From: Synechococcus sp. RS9916
GTDB taxonomy: Bacteria; Cyanobacteriota; Cyanobacteriia; PCC-6307; Cyanobiaceae
Direction: 5' to 3'
NCBI RefSeq assembly: GCF_000153825.1
Contig: NZ_DS022299.1
Span: 2,196,869 to 2,260,868, forward strand
Length of the DNA: 64,000 nucleotides
The notes under the pieces are model-generated. The model saw only the letters and a list, made by a program, of their open reading frames with translations, was not told where the DNA came from and did no database searches. Below, piece by piece: positions 59,286 through 64,000 of this stretch (its first letter is position 1; every line of letters starts with the position of its first letter). Position numbers and translations under genes: made by a program.

Positions 59286-60778
59286 GCGGAGCGCTCGGGG
59301 TTGTACGCCCACGTCTGGGACTGGTGTTGGTGGTGCTGGTCTGCAGCGTGTTTGCCCTACGGGCGCTGCTGCTGATTGATGCCACAGGCCTCTGGAGTGA
59401 TGAGCTCTACACCGTGGGCAAGAGTTTTCAGCCCAGTTATGCGGCGCTGCTGGCGATGCTGCGGCTGGATACCCATCCGCCGCTCTATTACTCATTGGTG
59501 TGGATCTGGGGGCGGGTGCTGCCGGCTTCGGCCGTCACCTTGCGGCTGTTCTCGTGGTTGGCCTATCTGGCGGGCGGTCTGCTGATCACGGCGCAGGCTG
59601 GAGCTCTGGCCAGGCGGTGGTCTGGGGCCAAGCCGCGGCTGGCGGTGGCTGCTGCAGCGCTGATGGCCTTCTGTTCGCCCTACCCCGTGCGCTTTGCGAT
59701 CGAGGGCAAGGGCTATGCCCTGTTGGTGTTGCTGGTGGCGTTGGCCTGGTGGTGGCGCCAGCGTCACCAGTGGCTGGGCTACGGCATCAGCGTCGTGTTG
59801 GCGGCACTCACCCATTACTACGGACTCTTCCTGTTTGCCGCCGCCGCTGTGTGGGACGGCTGGCGTGGCCGTCGCAGGGCTTCCCTTGTTGCGTCGGTTG
59901 GGTTGGTGCCGGCTTTGCTGTGGATGGTGCAGGCTTCGGCCTACCTAATGCGCAATGGCACAGGTGCCTGGATCGGTCGGCCGGATTTCGCATTGTTAGA
60001 AGACACCCTCGCCAGGGCTCTGGGCCTTTGGCCGCTGCCCAAGCTGGCTTTGCTGCTGCTGGTGGCGGTGGTGGTTGCGCGGGCAGGTCTGCAGGCGAGC
60101 CCACCGGATCAGAACCCCCGTTCAGAGAGTCCTGGTTTGGCTGATCGCAGCGGGCTGACGCCGAGCTTGCTGATGGTCGGCGGCGTCGTGGCGATGTCGT
60201 TCTGGAAACCAATGGCGTTCAGTCGTTATTTCGTCGTGCTGCTCCCGGCTTTGATTCCCTGGTTGGCCGTGCGCCTGTCGGCGTTGCCGTTGACGCAGCG
60301 TGGCCGCGGCGTGGTGGCTTTGGCGGCTGCAGCGCTGGTGCTCAGTTGGTGGTGGCACAGCTTCTGCGAGTTGGATCCGGCCGTGAATGGCCATGGGGCT
60401 CGGGAGGCGGATCAGTTCCAGTTGGTTAGTCGCGCCTTGGCGGCGGAGCCCCATCGCTTCTCGCGGCGAGAACGGCTGTTCAATCTCAGCGACCGCATGG
60501 AGGTGGCGGCTGGTCGGATGGCGCAGCCCGAGGTTCCCTGGGGTGGGGCATCCGAGTTGGATCAACTGCTGGTTTCGTCTGCTTTGCCTGACGAGCTTTG
60601 GCTGGCCGATAGCGGCGATGTTGAGGGAACTCGTCGGCGGCTGAAGGCGTTGCGGCGGCGGGCGGAAGGGGCGAGTTACCGCTGCCAAAAGGCCGAAATC
60701 GCAGGCTCTGGCAGTGCTCCCTATGCCCAGGTGCAGCAGTGCCAGCTGGAGGTACCCCTACATTCAGAGCACCGCTGA
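59282..60778 (+). CDS. GT39-like membrane glycosyltransferase (PMT/ArnT type)
   Basis: A polytopic enzyme of 498 residues that moves a sugar from a polyprenyl-phosphate donor on the periplasmic side. About ten hydrophobic helices are visible. The first loop has the acidic pair in ATGLWSDELYTVGKSFQPSY and the nearby LDTHPPLYYSLVWIWGRV, the hallmark of GT39/ArnT-like enzymes. A soluble tail of about 120 residues (with ELDPAVNGHGAREADQF) follows. It starts in an ATGA overlap with cca. It could take sugars made by the GT2 enzyme at 34.9 kb. Confidence 0.87.
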   Translation: MSGALGVVRPRLGLVLVVLVCSVFALRALLLIDATGLWSDELYTVGKSFQPSYAALLAMLRLDTHPPLYYSLVWIWGRVLPASAVTLRLFSWLAYLAGGLLITAQAGALARRWSGAKPRLAVAAAALMAFCSPYPVRFAIEGKGYALLVLLVALAWWWRQRHQWLGYGISVVLAALTHYYGLFLFAAAAVWDGWRGRRRASLVASVGLVPALLWMVQASAYLMRNGTGAWIGRPDFALLEDTLARALGLWPLPKLALLLLVAVVVARAGLQASPPDQNPRSESPGLADRSGLTPSLLMVGGVVAMSFWKPMAFSRYFVVLLPALIPWLAVRLSALPLTQRGRGVVALAAAALVLSWWWHSFCELDPAVNGHGAREADQFQLVSRALAAEPHRFSRRERLFNLSDRMEVAAGRMAQPEVPWGGASELDQLLVSSALPDELWLADSGDVEGTRRRLKALRRRAEGASYRCQKAEIAGSGSAPYAQVQQCQLEVPLHSEHR

Positions 60779-60780
60779 CC

Positions 60781-61671
60781 ATGCCGGGACTGATGCCGCT
60801 GCAGAGCCAGCAGACGATCAAGCCGCGGGTGCTCTACATCACCAGTCGTGGCCACAGTGGCTCCACCTTGCTGTCGCTGCTGGTGAGTGGTCACAGCCAG
60901 GTGGTGAGCGCCGGTGAGTTGAAGATGCTTTCCAATCCCGACCCGCAACGGCGCCTCTGCAGTTGCCACCGGCAGGTGCCATCGCAGTGCCCCTTCTGGA
61001 GTGTTGTGGAACAGCGTGTGAAAGAGCAGGTGGGCTGTTCACTCGATCAATTGCTGCTGGTGGATGAGGGCGATGACGCCACGTTCCGGCGCCACAACGA
61101 GGCCTTGTTCAGCGCGATCGCGCAGGTGAGCGGCAGTGCGCTGATCGTCGATTCCTCGAAATCCCTGCCCCGGCTGTCTCGCCTGCTCTCGGTTGAGGCC
61201 CAGGGGGCGGCATTCGAGTTTCATCCTGTGCATCTGCATCGCGGCCCATTTGGCTCGATGAACAGCGCTCGCAAACGGGGGGATGCCCTCCGTCAAGCGG
61301 CCTACAACTACACCCGTTTGTTTTTTCTCACCCGGGAGCGGTTGCGTGGAGTTCGCGCGCTGCGTGTCTATTACGAGAATCTGGCGGCCGATCCCCGCGC
61401 GGAGATGCGCCGGGTGATGGCCTGGCTCAATCTCCCGCTCGAGGAGGGTCAGTTTCAGTGGCGTGATGGCGTCCGCCGGGACATCCACGGCAACGACATG
61501 CGCTTTGGCAGTTCAGATCAGATCCGTGTGGATCAGAGTTGGCGACAGCAACTCACCTGGACGCAGAAGCTGGGGGTGTTGGCCTGGACCCTGCCGGTGC
61601 GGTTGCGCTCTGCCTGGTTGTTCCGCCGCGTGCGGCTGTGGATCAAGCCTGGCGTGGATCCCTTCCCCTGA
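60781..61671 (+). CDS. PAPS-dependent sulfotransferase, cysteine-motif type
   Basis: A second member (296 residues) of the cysteine-motif type: 5'-phosphosulfate loop YITSRGHSGSTLLSLLVSGHS, then RRLCSCHRQVPSQCPFW (C-x-C-x7-C-P), the 3'-phosphate region HLHRGPFGSMNSARKRGD and a late YYENLAADPRAEMRRVMAWLNL. It starts 2 bases after the GT39 stop and ends 16 bases from membrane-protein copy C on the opposite strand, repeating the arrangement at 48 kb. I chose ATG 60781; the frame open to 60739 lies in the previous gene. Confidence 0.87.
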   Translation: MPGLMPLQSQQTIKPRVLYITSRGHSGSTLLSLLVSGHSQVVSAGELKMLSNPDPQRRLCSCHRQVPSQCPFWSVVEQRVKEQVGCSLDQLLLVDEGDDATFRRHNEALFSAIAQVSGSALIVDSSKSLPRLSRLLSVEAQGAAFEFHPVHLHRGPFGSMNSARKRGDALRQAAYNYTRLFFLTRERLRGVRALRVYYENLAADPRAEMRRVMAWLNLPLEEGQFQWRDGVRRDIHGNDMRFGSSDQIRVDQSWRQQLTWTQKLGVLAWTLPVRLRSAWLFRRVRLWIKPGVDPFP

Positions 61672-61687
61672 AATCTGCGGATCGCGC

Positions 61688-63457
61688 TTAGGGCTTGCGT
61701 TCGTAAATGGCGCCGTAGTTCATCCCAGGGCGGAAGCGATAGATCTCGGCATAGCGCTGGCTTTCATTGCCCAGCACTGACAGCCGGCGTTTGTCGATGT
61801 TGGCGAGCAAGTCCCCTGGTTTGGGTTCGTAGGCCTGCCCGGCACCGATGCCATCGATCACCGTGTAGGTGACCTGATCGGGGTTGAGTTCGATCAGCCG
61901 CTCATAGGGAAGGCGTTCGTATTCGCTGCGGCCAAACCAGGTCTGCATGAAGATTAGGTTGCGTGGTTGGCCGGTCTCTCGCCGCTTCTTCAACAAGTGA
62001 TCCAGCTGCTCGAAGGTGGATTGCCACTTCTGTTGGTTGGTTTGGATCTTGCTGATGCGTTTCCGGAAATTCTTTGGCTGACCGCCTTCCAGAGCGAGCA
62101 CCCCTCCACCGATCCCTATGGCGATCGCTCCCACAAGGGCGGGGTTGGCTCTGCTGCCCAGTGACGGGGCGACCCACTGGCTCCAGATAAAGGCCAGATC
62201 CAGCACGGTGATCAGTTGTACTGGCAGGGTCCAGAAACTTTCGTAGGGGTAGCCAACGCTCAGCCACAGCCCCGTGGCATAGGCCAGGGCAGCCAGGTTC
62301 AGGCCATCGGTCAGATGGGCTTGGCAGCGTTGCTTCGCGATCAGAAGCCAGCGACTGAAGGCAAACAGCAGCAGTGCCACCAGGCGCCAGTCAGCCATCA
62401 GCGTGAAGCGGTCACCACTGTCGAAGCCACCGTTGGCGGCGTAGAGGCTAGGCAGCAAGCTGAGCACTCCATAGGCCGCGATCGCTACGAGGCTGAGGCC
62501 CATCAACCACCACTCGAGGGCATAGGAGGTGCGCTGTTGCCCGCCCCGGCCCGTGGCTGCCAGCAGCAGGGTGAAGGCGGCGGGGGCGACGAACAGCACC
62601 ACAGCGATGTCTTTCACGAACACGCCCACCAGGGCGCAGCTGAAGGCGAGCGCAAACGAGCTCCTGCCCTCATGGGTCTGATGGGTCAGCAGGGCTGTAA
62701 TGAAAACGGCTAACAACAGGGTGAGCAGCCGTTCGCTGTAGATCAACTGGAAGAATCCCCAGCCGATGGCGGGGTGGAAAAGCAGCAGCAGGCTGATCAG
62801 CCAGAACTGGCCGGGTCGTTCGTGTCCGTCTGATAACTCGCTCACCGCGCGGTTGGCTAAGTGCACGATTGCCACCAGCTCCAAGGCACTCACCAGGGCC
62901 CAGACCTTCACGTAGGGCGTGAACCAGCTGAGGAGGTGCAGGTCCTGGTGGGCGAGGGGAAAAAAGCGAAAGCTGTTGGCCCGCATCGTTTCGTTGATCA
63001 GGCCATCGCGAAGCTGGAAATGGTCCAGCAGCGGGGGTGCCTGAATCTCCCGGAGCCAGCCCTGTAGTTCGGGGTAAAACCCCGAGGTGCTTTGCACCAT
63101 GGCAATGGTGTAAGTGCTGAACAGGATCAGCAACAGCGGATGCTCGCGGCACCAGCGCAGCACCCGTTCCCCCCGTAGGAGTGGAGGTTCGAGGTAGTGC
63201 TCGGTGTTGGTCGTGGTTGCTTGTTGTGCCCCGCGCCAGAGGCCGGCGATGGTCAGCCCTACGCCGCTCAGCAACAGGCCATGGGAGAGGTGGTTGTAGT
63301 GCCGCAGCAATGCTCGGCCGGCATCTGATGAAGGTGTGGGGAGGCCGCTGTGACCACTGAGTAACACCATGGCGGCCGCCAGGACGCTGACCCCGACCAG
63401 GCCGGAGGCGATCAGGAGCCAGCGCAGGGACGGAGGTGGTTGCAGTGCCGGAACCAT
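61688..63457 (-). CDS. Large polytopic membrane protein, copy C (589 aa)
   Basis: The third paralogue of the copies at 48-51.8 kb. It shows the same N-terminal helices, the block NETMRANSFRFFPLAHQDLHLLSWF and YVKVWALVSALELV (about residues 153-190), later membrane helices, and the soluble tail with LPYERLIELNPD and KPGDLLANIDK. It meets the cysteine-motif sulfotransferase gene tail to tail with a 16-base gap. The absence of a recognised family and three copies near sulfotransferases point to a role in sulfated glycan assembly (inference). Confidence 0.75.
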   Translation of the reverse strand: MVPALQPPPSLRWLLIASGLVGVSVLAAAMVLLSGHSGLPTPSSDAGRALLRHYNHLSHGLLLSGVGLTIAGLWRGAQQATTTNTEHYLEPPLLRGERVLRWCREHPLLLILFSTYTIAMVQSTSGFYPELQGWLREIQAPPLLDHFQLRDGLINETMRANSFRFFPLAHQDLHLLSWFTPYVKVWALVSALELVAIVHLANRAVSELSDGHERPGQFWLISLLLLFHPAIGWGFFQLIYSERLLTLLLAVFITALLTHQTHEGRSSFALAFSCALVGVFVKDIAVVLFVAPAAFTLLLAATGRGGQQRTSYALEWWLMGLSLVAIAAYGVLSLLPSLYAANGGFDSGDRFTLMADWRLVALLLFAFSRWLLIAKQRCQAHLTDGLNLAALAYATGLWLSVGYPYESFWTLPVQLITVLDLAFIWSQWVAPSLGSRANPALVGAIAIGIGGGVLALEGGQPKNFRKRISKIQTNQQKWQSTFEQLDHLLKKRRETGQPRNLIFMQTWFGRSEYERLPYERLIELNPDQVTYTVIDGIGAGQAYEPKPGDLLANIDKRRLSVLGNESQRYAEIYRFRPGMNYGAIYERKP

Positions 63458-63543
63458 GGGCAGAGAAGCGTTCAGGCCCTGCTTTCGTTGGAATCGAGGC
63501 TACGTCCGGCGCTGGGGCTAGTCGTGAGCGATAGCCTCACCCC

Positions 63544-64000
63544 ATGAGTTTTCTTGCCGGTCTCAACGACGCCCAGCGCCGGGCGGTGGATCACCATGAG
63601 GGGCCCCTGTTGGTGGTGGCTGGAGCTGGCAGTGGCAAAACCCGGGCCCTGACCCATCGCATCGCCCATCTGATCGGTGAGCACGGGGCCGACCCAGCCC
63701 AGATCCTGGCGGTGACCTTCACCAACAAAGCCGCCCGTGAGATGAAGGAGCGGCTCGAGTTGCTTCTGGCCCAGCGTTTGGCGTCCAGTCAATTCGGCCA
63801 GCCCTGGAGCACCCTGCCGGCGGTGGAGCAGCGGCAGCTGCGGTCGCGTATTTATCGGGAGGTGACCAAGGAGCTGTGGATCGGCACCTTCCATGCGCTG
63901 TTTGCGCGCATGCTGCGCTTTGACATCGACAAGTTCAAAGATGCGGAGGGCCTCACCTGGACCAAGCAGTTCTCGATCTACGACGAGGCCGATGCCCAGA
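63544..64000 (+). CDS. uvrD: UvrD/PcrA-type DNA helicase, 5' part only
   Basis: The window ends after about 152 residues of an SF1 helicase. Visible are the Q motif LNDAQRRAVDHHEGPLL, Walker A VVAGAGSGKTRALTHRIAHLI, motif Ia LAVTFTNKAAREMKERL and WIGTFHALFARMLR. UvrD and PcrA cannot be told apart from this part. It is divergent from membrane-protein copy C; the 86-base gap holds both promoters. Confidence 0.93.
   Translation, partial: MSFLAGLNDAQRRAVDHHEGPLLVVAGAGSGKTRALTHRIAHLIGEHGADPAQILAVTFTNKAAREMKERLELLLAQRLASSQFGQPWSTLPAVEQRQLRSRIYREVTKELWIGTFHALFARMLRFDIDKFKDAEGLTWTKQFSIYDEADAQ

Overview
The window is chromosomal DNA of a cyanobacterium, almost certainly a marine picocyanobacterium of the Synechococcus/Cyanobium group. 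The evidence is a complete psaC (photosystem I iron-sulfur subunit), a short ndhS-type NDH-1 subunit, a heme oxygenase of the phycobilin pathway, a glycolate dehydrogenase pair (glcE, glcF), high GC with short intergenic gaps, and a compact rnpB. There are no insertion sequences, phage genes or CRISPR arrays. About 59 protein genes, one tRNA and the RNase P RNA can be supported.

Layout. Bases 1-8.3 kb are housekeeping: the end of a HEAT-repeat gene, a TPP riboswitch with thiC, transketolase, fabF-acpP, psaC and glmS. Bases 8.3-16.2 kb, all on the minus strand, hold nucleotide-sugar synthesis: gmd and fcl (GDP-fucose), rimM as an intruding ribosome gene, manC (GDP-mannose), and rfbA-C-D-B (dTDP-rhamnose). 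Bases 16.6-34.8 kb are mixed: ndhS with an ion channel, rnc, rnpB diverging from tRNA-Arg(CCT), glycogen phosphorylase, a cation/proton antiporter, a pheophytinase-like hydrolase, a mutarotase, glcE and glcF separated by an acid-sugar kinase pair, two 2-oxoglutarate-oxygenase-like genes, and icd.

Bases 34.9-63.5 kb are largely a cell-surface glycan region. It contains a GT2 polyprenyl-phosphate sugar synthase facing a GtrA flippase fused to a YdjC-type deacetylase; a hypothetical gene and heme oxygenase; an operon of five GT-B glycosyltransferases with an ABC exporter and a sulfotransferase; two tandem large membrane proteins; all four Kdo synthesis genes (kdsA, B, C, D) with a DxD glycosyltransferase and another sulfotransferase; and a plus-strand run with a small ORF, a glycosyltransferase, a CCA-adding-type enzyme, a GT39-like membrane glycosyltransferase and a third sulfotransferase, which faces a third copy of the large membrane protein. 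The window ends in a UvrD/PcrA helicase gene.

How the genes work together (inference). GDP-fucose, dTDP-rhamnose, GDP-mannose and CMP-Kdo can all be made here and used by the glycosyltransferases, with sulfation by three PAPS-dependent enzymes. The two most interesting signals are (1) a possible NaxD-like lipid-linked aminosugar route made of GT2, flippase-deacetylase fusion and GT39 enzyme, and (2) a twice-repeated convergent pair of a cysteine-motif sulfotransferase with an unrecognised polytopic membrane protein, which suggests an undescribed sulfated-glycan assembly step.
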